DNA of 64,000 bases from Apiospora phragmitis (lineage: Eukaryota > Ascomycota > Sordariomycetes > Amphisphaeriales > Apiosporaceae), in the NCBI GenBank assembly GCA_038363925.1, contig JAQQWL010000005.1:1984001-2048000 (forward strand), read 5' to 3'. Numbering within the stretch: position 1 is the stretch's first letter; every line of letters starts with the position of its first letter. The notes below the pieces were generated by a model. That model had not been told where the DNA came from. It made no database searches and saw only the letters and a list, made by a program, of their open reading frames with translations. The position numbers and the translations under genes were made by a program. Positions 21,739 to 32,086 of the stretch are shown piece after piece.

Positions 21739-24700
21739 CTACTCGACCCGGATGATGACTCTCCACCCCAACGCGCCCGCCTCGCGGATCGCGCAAGCCA
21801 GGCAGCCGCGCCTGCGCCGGCTGACAATGGCGTTCCAGCCCCGCTCGGCGCAGAGGGCCCGGACCATAACCTCGAGGTCCGAGCCGAACTGCCTGCGGCG
21901 CGAGGGGATGCGCATCTTGGACTCCGCCCCTGCCTCGGGCGGAGGATCGATCCTGGAAGCTCTGCGGCCCGCAACAAACGACGATGACGACGCCGACGAT
22001 GACGCCGAGGTTGCGCTGATGCTGAGCGGTGGCCTTTCTGCTGCTGCCGATACCTGGTCGCTACCGCCACCGTTGTGACCACGGGGAGGGTTTTGCAGCC
22101 GGAGCGACGGAGTTGATCCGGACAAGGCTCGAGCCCGAAGTCGGCCGAGATGGAGCTGACGCGGGACAGCGATGCCATCTCGGGCGACGTTGGCGGCGCG
22201 AAGCCCGTGATGCAGTCGATGACGAGCACACGCGATGGCCGCGGTGTGGAAGATGCCCTCCTTCTGGGCGACGGCTCGACCGTGTTTGCGCCAACCAGCT
22301 CCTCGAGGGTCACATTGGTTTTCTGCAAGAGCTCGGTTAAGTGGATGGCTGTGTACGAATAGAACTTGTGAAGCGGGTGACCTTTTGGAATAATTAGCAG
22401 CCATAATCAGGCCCCAGCGTTCCAAAAGTAGAGAAACGAAAAGTGACATACCAGTAATATAAGCTGAGCTTGGGGCCTTGCTATTCCAGTCGTGGCCTTC
22501 TACGTCTACCTGCTGTATTGTCGGGCTTGTTGGTGACTTTAGGAGTTTGACGCGGCTTGATGGTACACAAGGATGTGCGGTAACAAAATAGACATCTTTT
22601 GCCAGAGAGAAATCATGGTCTTCACCCTGTTCGAGGGAGTCATGGGTCATAGTGAAAGATGTTGTAGCAGGATAGGTGTGGATTTCGGAGACAGTGCTGA
22701 AGTCGGAGAAAGGGGTCATGTCTCTCTCAGTAGTCGGTGTTGAGTGAGCACTGTCCACAGGGGTGAGAAGATCCAGGGATTTCAGCTCGATCCTGATATT
22801 CGAGGGTGGTGGTTCTGCATAGTGGTTTTCCAGGGGGGTGATGAAATCCGCTGGCAGGACATTTGAGGGGTCAGCGTCTCCAAGCACGTCAGATTCGCGC
22901 TCAATAACTGTCTTGCCCCAGAGACGAGCCCTTCTACCGGTGCGCGCGACGTCATCTTCAAGCTGTCAGTGGATTGCTTGGTACTTTCTGTGGGAGCAGT
23001 CAACACTTACCAGGAATGTCTTCGACATTAATATTAAGCCACCTGTCGCTCATGTTCTCAGGTGTAACGTCCGTACTAATCCAGCCCATACACTCAGCTG
23101 CCCCTCGCCCGGCAGCCAAGACACGCCCAACGATGCAGGCAGTACTCCAGAAGCTCTTACCGCGATAAATAAACCCGCCGCATAGATTTGACATTGGTCC
23201 TAGTTTCGACATGGCGTCTTGGTCATTCTCAAGTAGCGTAGACATGAGGAAGTGTGACAAGGCTTCTCCGGGTAGGATGAGTCCAGAGCAGTATGACTTC
23301 GACAGCCAGCCAGTAGGGTGCAATGCTGCTTCCACCTTGCGTCTCCTTGATGGTTTCCTTTGGATCTCTCCAGGTCTCCTATCTCCACCAAAGTATGAAG
23401 AGCGGGTAGTATCACTCGTAGCTAGAGGCGTATTGATAGGTGTTGCCCGGGCCATCGCAGGCGCGTTGATGGACACTCCGGTGACATAAGTTTCAATGTC
23501 TGGCCAGCGTATTTTCCGCGCAAACTGCACCAGACCCTCGACTTGTCTCTCAGTATAACGACCTTTGATTGCATACAAATACTCGGGGTGACGTTGCGAA
23601 GGGTCCACATAGTGAGAACCGACATAGTGAGACCCAATGTGATCATGTTTGAGAGACATTTTGTTTGTCAGTGATGTGAGCCAGCCTTTCGGCGTAGAAG
23701 CTCCCGAGTGAGGTGCTTCAGTCTTGGTGACAGTAATGTTTTCGAGCCAAGTGCGGGCGAGGTGCAGCGACCACCTCACAGAAGGGTTCGCCTCCTTTTC
23801 GAATCGATGGATTTCCGCCATCCTCAGATTTGCTGCCCCAAACTCATCGCCATCAGTTATGATGTCTAGTCGTATAAGTAATTCACAGGCCAGGAGCAGT
23901 TGTATGAGGAGCCAATATCGCTCTTCAGTGCGGTCCTGGTCGTCGACTCCCTCGTTGATGGAAGCTCCGTCCTCGAGCTCATCGTCCAGCGGGATGCCCC
24001 ATAGAATTTGTCCAAGGCGTATCCTCCACTCGACGCGAGAAAAGTCGATCCAAGCATTGCCGGCTGCAAGAATTTTGACCAAGGCATAAATCTGGCCTGC
24101 TAAGCTACAAGGATCACTCGGATCAACAACCCTGCTTGGCGGGTGAAGGATCTTTGAGAAAAGCTCGTTATGAAGCTCATTCGGTCGCATAGTCTTGTCC
24201 TTGCGGTCTGAATGATATCGGTGCTCACATCCGATTAGCTGCTCCATGATTTCCGCTTCATCGAGATTCCGTAGCCCATCTTTGGAATTGACGAGCTGCT
24301 GTCGCCTTTCAACAACGACACGACCCTTGGCACCCAAACTGTCAAAGCCGTACTGCTCATCCTGCAGTGCGTCGGCAACAGCTAGCTCCAAAGCCGCTTG
24401 ATAGCCTACGGAGCCCTTCTCGAGCCCTTGCATGCTCAGCATGTTCGGACGTTCACAACATTTCGCATTGAAATGAGGCCGTTTTTTGCCCGTTGGCGAT
24501 TTGCAAGACCAAGGGTCCCTCTTAATGATCCGAGGACTTGCTGTAACGTTTCCCCATGCGTCATGCTCTATCTGAGTATGATCACTCAGATCCCGGATGG
24601 TCAACTCCTCGTCCCATGGGAACGCCACGGACGGATGCTTTGCCGCACGATGTTAGTGATGTTCTGGGAAAGGGGAACGTATGCAGGGACATGAAGCGTT

Positions 24701-25662
24701 CCAGAGCAGTCATACGAGGAACGGCAACCGGAAGAAGGAAAAGGGGGCATGGATGGACCGAGACGGGCGGGAAAAGGTGCTTACCGGAGCTCCGGTGCCG
24801 AGACCCTGGCTACGGGCGAAGTATTGTGGAGCACCCGAGAACAGCTTCTCGATCTCAACGTCGCTCAGAGTGGCCATGATGCGTTTGAGTTTCAATACCT
24901 TGGGGACGGCTCGCTGTCCATCTGCCTTGTCGACGGTGCCAGGAGGAGGCGGAGAGGGCAAAGGCTTGTTCGGATCAATGGGCGAGCGTGGAGATCTCGC
25001 CGCAGCTGTTAAAACCGGTGGGGAGCTGTTCGATGTATGCTTTTGGGGAGGATACTTTGGTTAGTGTCAATTCACCGCTACGAGCGGCCCCCTGGAGAAA
25101 AACAAGTTGGGACGGCAAGAAAAGGTCGAGATGTCCACTATGATGGTCTGATACCGCAATTGCAATCGAAGTTCCTTTGAGAATTTCGGACCAATGCAAA
25201 TATCGTCCGAGGTCATGCGACAGTGCTCCCCTCACTTGAGAGTCGGGGATCGACTACTACTGCTAGCTAGTAGCCTCAACTGTAAGTGAAGCCGTCAGGT
25301 GCGAACAGCGGCTGTGCAGCTGGCAGACTTGGGCATGGACTTGGAGACTTGGAGACTGGGAGGGATTCGAGGCCGGACTGATGGAACATATGTAAACTCA
25401 CCGAACGTGTGCGCGAAGTTGCTGCCATGGCACTCCGGCGTCTCTGGAGTTTCGCTGGTCTCCCCCTCCGCGATACTGTTGCGCGCCGGATTAATTCCTT
25501 CAAGGGTTGTCTTTTGCTGAATGGCTTCGCCTCTTCGTCTTCCCCTTGCGCATTGCTGTTGAATGCCGGGCCTCTGCCGCCGTCGGCTGGGGCCTGTTCT
25601 CGCTTGTCGGGTTTATTAATAAAGTCGCGTGCCCCACGCTTGAATATAGTGAAAGACGGCAT
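21739..25662 (-). CDS. Large conserved filamentous-fungal protein of unknown function (two apparent frameshifts)
   Basis: Five exons: 25402-25662 (MPSFTIFKRGARDFINKP start), 24785-25054, 23011-24637, about 22452-22962, and 21739-22381. Introns are 347, 147, about 48 and 70 bp. Landmarks: basic RGRPAKLQRRR; VEIEKLFSGAPQYFARSQG; AFPWDEELTIRDLSDHTQ; MLSMQGLEKGSVGYQAALE; a helical middle; and a C-terminus GSDLEVMVRALCAERGWN then SRRRRGCLACAIREAGALGW. About 1,100 residues, no membrane segments, no motif I can tie to a function. I recall the N-terminal pattern from other ascomycetes, so it is conserved. A 15-nt duplication gives GSHYVGSHYV near 23610-23640. Frame problems: the exon 3/4 junction leaves DDVARTGRRARLWGK one base out (near 22953-22962), and between 22081 and 22140 the frame changes from QLRRSG to RLQNPPRG without a plausible intron. 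Sequence error is the simplest cause. Confidence 0.75.
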
Positions 25663-28179
25663 CTTCCTTTCTTAGCAAAACCGCCAAATACGACGATGAT
25701 CTGCTATTGTTCCATGCTTTTTGTCGGGTTTCAAGTTGTACGGAGTGGTAGATGGTAGAGCACCAACTTTGGTCTTGGCCAAGAATATATTAGAGAGAAA
25801 CCCCTAGTCGCACGAATGCAGCAAGCTGGCAAGAATCCGACGCTTGATGAGGATAGATCCAGAGCAGGGACATGGATGGAATTCAGTCAACACCAAGTGT
25901 TGGTTGGATAGATCAATACCGTAGGCCCAGAAGCACAGATCCGGGAGGATTACGAGCCTCGTGTGTTAGCAATGGGTACTGGCCACTTATTCTCAGGTTT
26001 CAACACGTCAGGAACCAGGTTCATTCCCGTCCGCAATAAGTATGTATTGCCAGCATCTCTGGTACATACGCACCACGCCAGACCTATTTACAGCATGGAC
26101 TTTCTCTGAGCTGACTAGCTCGCCTCAAGTAGATAGATGATGCATGCATGGCTTATGGGCAGCCCGCCATTCTGGCTTCCCCCATCATACAGTACATACG
26201 TGGGCTGAACCAGCCGATCTGATACCACGGCATAGGCGCCGTTGCAAGCCACCATGGTAATGCAGAGCAGGGCCCTACGTTGGAAGAGGCAACGGGTAAT
26301 CTGGAATAGCCAGAACAAAACAAGGAAGTGCCCAGATGCATTGCCAGATGCTCGGCAAACAACCATCTGGATAGAGACCCGCACGTCGGCCGCCTGTCTC
26401 TTTCATTGGCGCTCGGTGGCCAATGTTTCATCATGCGGTTAATGTGCTCTCCTCCGACCCTGATGCTGGTCAGGTAATACTCCATGATCGGATCGACCAA
26501 AGAGAGATCAAATATGCCAGCATCGGCCCCGCCAATATTGGCACGCAGGTAGTTTCCGAGGCTGATGGCAGAAACGTTCTCGTCGGAAACTTCCCGGTGC
26601 TGTCCGAGGGCGCCAGCTTCAACCCTTGAAGGATCTCGTGCAATTGAAGGCGGTTTCAGCACACCTTTTAAGTGTCTATTCATTCTGGATACGCAAGTAG
26701 CCTGTGCATACACCACCAATGAACCGGTTTTTGTCTTCTACTGCAGATACTTTCTCAGAGTGGGCAGTAAAGTACTGGAAGCTCGACAGGGAATCGGGAT
26801 CATCTTGGCCACTTCTGCAATGCAACCTGGAGCAGTTCACGTTGTTGACCCTGTTTCTGCTTCTAGACCCTGACTGATGACTTGTCACACATGCCTTAGG
26901 CGCACCGCGGGTACTGCCTTGCTAGCACTTACCGCCAGCCATTCCGTCGATAACAGTTATCCGGGGCCGACTGCTCCAGATTCCTCTACTAGTAGCTTCC
27001 TTAGGTCATTAATGTTATTCACCGCTGCAATTGCCAATACGATCGTCCTACTAGTTATCGAAGGGATGCACCCATCAACAAAACCACGAATCCCCCTCTC
27101 AATATGCACAAATGGTCAGCCTTGTTGATGCATTCGGCAATCTCTGTTTCATGTGTTTGCCGACGGATACTGTAGGCTGAAATCCCGCATGCCCCCTGTA
27201 ATCTCGATGTTGCAGTCTCTTAACGAACTGCTACATAGAACTTCTAACCTTAGGTGGATTGGCTCCATAAACGGCTGATGCTTGACGCTTTCTACCGACT
27301 ACTATGCGCAGCCCCGGGGCGATCTACTACTGGATGGTCGGCCTAGTCTCGTAGTCGTACGGGTAGAGAGCTTACCTATCAGTACATGTAGGTTGCCGTC
27401 CGCCTTCCCCTGATTCGGTTCTACGCGCTCGTAACGTTTATTTCAGCTGTCTGAGGAGAAGGAATGAGTCAATTCAAGGGGGGAAGTTTGCACCGTCCCC
27501 ATTGACTTCCGCCTCTAACTTTAATATCCAAGTGCCCTATCTCTTACCAAGAGGCACTTAGCCGAGAGACCGAGCAAGCACCGGCAGTTTAGAGCGTCAA
27601 GCCTCGTCTCCATTATGCCTAGGTCCTTGCATGTGGCTGAAAGACTCTGGCCAAGGAAGGCTCCGCGAGCTTAGGTTATCTGGGAAAGGCATCATGCTAC
27701 TGTCTGACACATGCTGCCTGACACAAAGGTGGTAAAAAGCGACTACCTAGCAGCATACACTCTGTCCTTCATCGGCATATCCTAACCCGTCACTCGCAAT
27801 TTGGGGGCGCAGGATCCCATTGATTTTCCCTGATGCAAGCTAGACATGCTGCTTTCTGTAGCTTCTGGTGAAACACAAAGATTTGGCAATGACTGGTTTG
27901 CATACCGCCGAAGACTCGATTTAAATTGCAAGCCGCACTCCGCACTCTTTCATATGTATCCGGCACGTTTTCGGGGTATCAATATGTCAAGTAAACTCCT
28001 AACGCCAAGAAAGCCACCAATATGTCTCAACCTCCTGAAGGTCGCCGACTGCAAGAGATATCTAGCCTACTCTGGCAGTATGCCCAAGGTCTTCGCCAGA
28101 CGAGGTGTGAAGTTATGACCATATGCCAAACCATTTCTCCGGAGCAGCCTCGTATTCGCGCCACCTGGGAATGACATCC
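25663..28179. other. 2.5-kb intergenic region
   Basis: Contains the promoter of the large unknown gene and the 3' flank of the dynein light chain gene. One minus-strand ORF of 188 codons (26153-26719) has a fairly protein-like central part (VSDENVSAISLGNYLRANIG), but I know no relative and see no splice partners. No transposon or RNA gene recognised. Confidence 0.5.
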
Positions 28180-28686
28180 TCATGCCGGAGGCGTATCGTG
28201 AATCACGACCAGTATGTACTTTAATTCGGGGACTATGACAAGCTCCTGCTTCTTCGTCCGCAGTCGTAGCAGTTTCAGCTCATCCTAGTGAAGCGGTCAG
28301 CTCTTGTTGTCGCGATTATCTTGGCAGTCGGTAAACGCTATTACCTCTGTGTCTATCTCCTGCACCAAGCTTCCAGCAGTGCTCAAGAACCCCCAAACCA
28401 TGCTCCCGAGCTCTTGCGCCGCTTGTGTTTCGTTGTCTGCGCCGCCCGAGGTAACTTCGGCAGAAAAAGAGCCGCCGGTAGGAGTTGGGAAGGAGGTAGC
28501 AGGATTGGTGGTGCTGGTCGAGGATCGGGCTGGCCTGATGGCAGCTATCTGGCCATTGGTCTTTATTACAGCGCCGGACGAGCGGTCGAGCATGATCCAG
28601 GCTTTTACGCCCGGCTTCTTCGATAACCGGTGGAGAGCATCTTCCATTGTATCGGAGGCGACGGTTGGCTTAATAGGACTTAACAT
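28180..28686 (-). CDS. Dynein light chain, roadblock/LC7 type
   Basis: Roadblock/LC7-domain protein, a dimeric light chain on the cytoplasmic dynein intermediate chain; used for nuclear and vesicle movement in hyphae. Exon 1 runs down to 28345 and ends LVQEIDTE. A 60-bp intron (28285-28344, GTAATA...CACTAG) leads to DELKLLRLRTKKQELVIVP and ILVVIHDTPPA, the family's C-terminal strand. The helix-strand start TMEDALHRLSKKPGVKAWIMLD is also typical. A Ser/Thr/Pro-rich insert (TSTTNPATSFPTPTGG) lies in the middle, as in other fungal members. I chose the Met at 28686 (MLSPIKPTVASDTMEDAL) because homologues have short N-termini; in-frame Met codons at 28749 and 28812 would extend it. It is divergent from IPI1. 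Confidence 0.88.
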
Positions 28687-29086
28687 CAGTTGCGCACATT
28701 CTGGAAAGACAGGCGCTGCATGACGGGAACGTACAAGGGATTTATCCGGCATATTTGCTTGATTGGTAAACAGTCTATTTCGCGCAGGACTCGCGAACCG
28801 ATCAAACGTCAACCGAAGTCTCTAATTCTCGAAGATACGTATGTCGAATAGTTTTACAAATGGTTCCTACTTAGGAGTATCGCGGGGCTCCAGTACGTAA
28901 TCAATCAATCAAACATATGGAGCAAGCTCAAGCCACATGCCCAGCTGTTGCTCCACACTCGCACATGCGCTGCAAAACTGCCGCGACTGACCGCTAAAAA
29001 GTTAATGGGCGATTGGCGAAACTGGGTATTACGATATTGCGCTGTGTCTCTCATTGGAAGTGTGCCTTCCAAATGCCTGGGTCAAG
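28687..29086. promoter_or_regulatory. Shared divergent promoter, roadblock light chain / IPI1
   Basis: 400 bp between the two start codons, so both promoters and both 5' UTRs overlap or abut here. No specific factor site was recognised with confidence. Confidence 0.5.
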
Positions 29087-30209
29087 ATGGGATCCAGTAA
29101 CAGGAAGAAGGCGGAGAAGAAGAAGGACTTCCAGAAGCCCAAGTTAAAGGTCGGCAAGGCCAAGGCGAAGCCTGACAATTTCACGGATACCAGCTTCAAA
29201 TCCAAAGGTATCTATCACATTACTGTAGCCTCAGCAAATAAATCTCACCGATCAATATGCTAATGCCCATACTCTAGCTATCGTCATCAATAAGCAGCTG
29301 ACCGAAGATGCCCCTGATGCTATCGACCGGTTCAAACATTTCTTCTCCCTTGCGGGGTCAAGATCCGACACACAACGGCGAGATGCCTTGGCATATCTGA
29401 CCAGCCAGCTGTCGACTACACCTCCGACCAATCCCGTTGGCACGCACACGTTGCTCAACAAAATACTACCCCTGATGACTGACATCTCAAAATCCGTACG
29501 AGCTCAGCTCCTGAAACTATTGAAAGCTTTGCCAGCCGACGAAATGGCGCCTCATGTCGAAAAGGTCATCCTGTACATACGTGGTGCCATGACGCATATC
29601 ACCCAAGACATCAAGGACGATGGGCTGAATTACATGGAATGGCTTCTCGATGTTGCAGGAGACAGTGTTGTATCCGGCGCTGGGTGCTGGGTGAAGCCGT
29701 TGAAGGACTTCACTTCGGTCCTGGGGTGGACTGCGAGGAGCGCCGTCCCGACTCCGGGAAAAGGGGGTTGGACCTCTGCACCCAGAACCACATTCGGCGC
29801 CAAAAAGCACGGTCAGGCATTCCCGCGGCAGATGCTCGTGCTCTCTAAGTTCCTCGAATACGGGTTCCAGGCCGAGTCGCCACGGCCCTGGATCTCGGAA
29901 GACTGGCTTGGGAACTTCTGTCGTCTCCCCACCAACCCTGACCCCTATGGATATCTGGGTTTATTCAAGCCGCCCCGAGACGAGGATGGGGAGATCTACC
30001 GTAACCGCGAGGACAGGCAAGATGTGTTTCACAAGCGCTTTGGCGAAGCTATTGCGAGTGGGGTTGATGCTGCGAAGAAAGAGGGCGGCCTGGCTGGACG
30101 AGCTGCCGCGACCCTCGATAAAGTCTTGAGGGGGGGCATGGGTGACTACGAGATTACTTCACGAACTGATGATGATGATGAACGGTTATGGGCTGGATAT
30201 ATCATGTAG
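29087..30209 (+). CDS. IPI1: Pre-rRNA-processing protein Ipi1
   Basis: Component of the Rix1 complex (Rix1-Ipi1-Ipi3) that acts with the Rea1 AAA-ATPase in ITS2 processing and pre-60S maturation in the nucleoplasm. Two exons, 29087-29207 and 29278-30209, with a 70-bp intron (GTATCT...CTCTAG) joining TSFKSK to AIVINKQLTED. Product 350 residues. The lysine-rich start MGSSNRKKAEKKKDFQKPKL is the family signature and a likely nucleolar signal. It is followed by HEAT-like helices (LLNKILPLMTDISKSVRAQLLKLLKAL) and the conserved block ILYIRGAMTHITQDIKDDGL then FLEWLLD-like MEWLLDVAG. The end is acidic (DDDDERLWAGYIM). No frame problem. An upstream in-frame ATG at 29054 is disfavoured. Confidence 0.93.
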
Positions 30210-30560
30210 AATAACTGCCATACTTTCCACGCAGGGACGAATAAAGTAAAGCCACGTAAAACTTCCAACATGGGATATATTAAATGGACATGGTGATATC
30301 TGTGGTATCTGGTTTAGAGTTGACTACCCCATGCCTTGGATGATACTCAACAATGTTTGCTCATCCTCATCCGCCCTATGTCTCCTGTCTTTCTAGTTCA
30401 TCTTCAAGGTAGATGCAATATTGGCCCATGACTAGGTGCATTACTGAGATATGTTCTGAACACCCTAGGATTGAGGGAAAAGAGTATCAACCGTTTGAAC
30501 CCATCAAGAGCCACTTTGGGTTCCATATTCGTAGATATTTACTGCATACAAGCATTCATT

Positions 30561-30593
30561 CTTTGATGTGATGGGCCTACTATCACATCAAAG
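30561..30593. repeat. 12-bp perfect inverted repeat, 9-nt loop
   Basis: Arms CTTTGATGTGAT (30561-30572) and ATCACATCAAAG (30582-30593) flank GGGCCTACT. It lies 350 bp past the IPI1 stop. It may be a protein-binding palindrome, an RNA hairpin or the residue of a small mobile element. No target-site duplication is evident. Confidence 0.7.
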
Positions 30594-31350
30594 GGCGGTA
30601 AGTGGCCGTCAAAAACATAAAAGAAGAACCTGACTCCAGTGAAAATATCAACAAATGGTGTTCATAGATGCCCGTAACCGGAGACTGCAGTACATATGAT
30701 CACCTCCACATGTGCAAGCAGATGTAATCCTGAATGTGAAGGATTGAGACTGGTAGGTACAAACACATACATACACGCCAGTCCACAGCGTTCAATGATT
30801 CTTGGAATAATACCTGTATAATAACTGAAAGGGGGCGGCAGGCGCCCAAATAGCGTTTGGCTCCAACTGACCCATTGTACCTTCCCCCTAAAGGATATAA
30901 GCACAGTGGTGCATTCCATGTGCCTGGCCTAATACGCATCGTCACTCCTTCCTCACTTATACCCATCCTCCGCCACGACGTCGCCGACGCCCTGCCTTCC
31001 GGAATCTTCTTACCCGCCACGCTGTCGCCGTTACTCAGCGGCGCTGGCCCGCTTTTGATAGGTAAACACCTGAATATTCCCTTCTGCCAATAGACTGCTG
31101 GCCACCACCTGTATCAGAGGAAGCCCTACACATCGACTGCTGTAAGTTACTGATTCACTGATCCTAGGTTATTTCGGTTGGACCCACGTCTTTTCTGTGA
31201 GCACACAAAAGGACCTTCCACTTCTCTGCCCTGCCTCCTCTTTCACTCCTTTTTCCTTGCCTTCCTCCACATAACCAGTTGAGACTTCTTGGGCACAAGA
31301 CATCTCACAACCCACACCTCAACCTTGGAAAGGTCAAGTAAAACAAGCAA

Positions 31351-32063
31351 AGGTAAGTCAGCATCTCCTTGCATTTATTTCTTCTTCAACATCCATTACC
31401 TTCCCTTCCATCACACACATCACTGGACATCATCTGGTGAAGTGTGACACTGCTTCAGCCATTCTTGAAGGTAGGTAAACACGCATCTCCCTCCAAGCTG
31501 AACACAACACATGCTTCCTTCTACAAGGTAACCACTTCATCCTTGTGGGCGTGTTGGGACCAAGACAACCATCTTTCGTCACCAACTGCTATACGGACAG
31601 ACCCTTCCTTTGGATTTATGCTCTCTCACCTCTCAAGCTCACTTCCACTTGACCACGTTCCATCTTTCTATCGTGGGTTCAAGTTGGCTAACATATCCAA
31701 CCAGCTCATCTTAGTTGGCCCTTTGGTATCTGTCAACTGTTGGCCATCACCCAACAGTGCCTCATCCACGTACCTCACGTAAGTTCAACCATGGCGTAGC
31801 CTTCCTCTCATCCCTCTGTATTTTCCCCTACCTTTCCTCATAGTGGTTGCTTGATGTGACCTCATCGCCTTCGATCCTCTGAGGTTGAGGCAACACTACC
31901 TGCCACTACATCTACCTTCCAACGTCTTCCCATTGGGTTGGATCAAGCCATCTGAGAAGTAACGCGTATCTTGTACCAACCATCCCCAACCATTCTTCAC
32001 CGGTATCCTGCCATATGTTCTACTTATTCGTTGACACTGACTCGTTTTTTCTTTTTTTTGTAG
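31351..32063 (+). promoter_or_regulatory. Probable 5' UTR intron(s) of the DEAD-box helicase gene
   Basis: A consensus donor (GGTAAGTCAGC) at 31351 and a strong polypyrimidine tract with acceptor TTTTTTTTGTAG ending at 32063 frame about 710 bp before the start codon. Further donor-like GTAGGT/GTAAGT sites lie between (31471, 31780), so several small introns are equally possible. Long leader introns are known in highly expressed fungal genes. RNA reads would settle the structure. Confidence 0.4.
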
Positions 32064-32086
32064 CAAGTCAATCGACACTCGCCAAG

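Larger units (their letters stand above)
30210..32086. other. Intergenic region and long leader of the DEAD-box helicase gene
   Basis: About 0.75 kb downstream of IPI1 with an inverted repeat at 30561-30593, then a pyrimidine-rich stretch (31190-31290) typical of well-expressed fungal promoters. From about 31340 there are good splice-donor sequences (for example AAAGGTAAGTCAGC at 31348-31361) and, at 32043-32063, a T-rich tract ending TTTGTAG, 23 bp before the helicase ATG. This suggests one or more introns in a 5' UTR. ORFs here are not conserved. Confidence 0.5.

Noticed and set aside
26153..26719. 188-codon minus-strand ORF
   Set aside because: The central part reads like protein but the C-terminal half does not; no homologue known to me and no neighbouring exons. 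It may be a relic.
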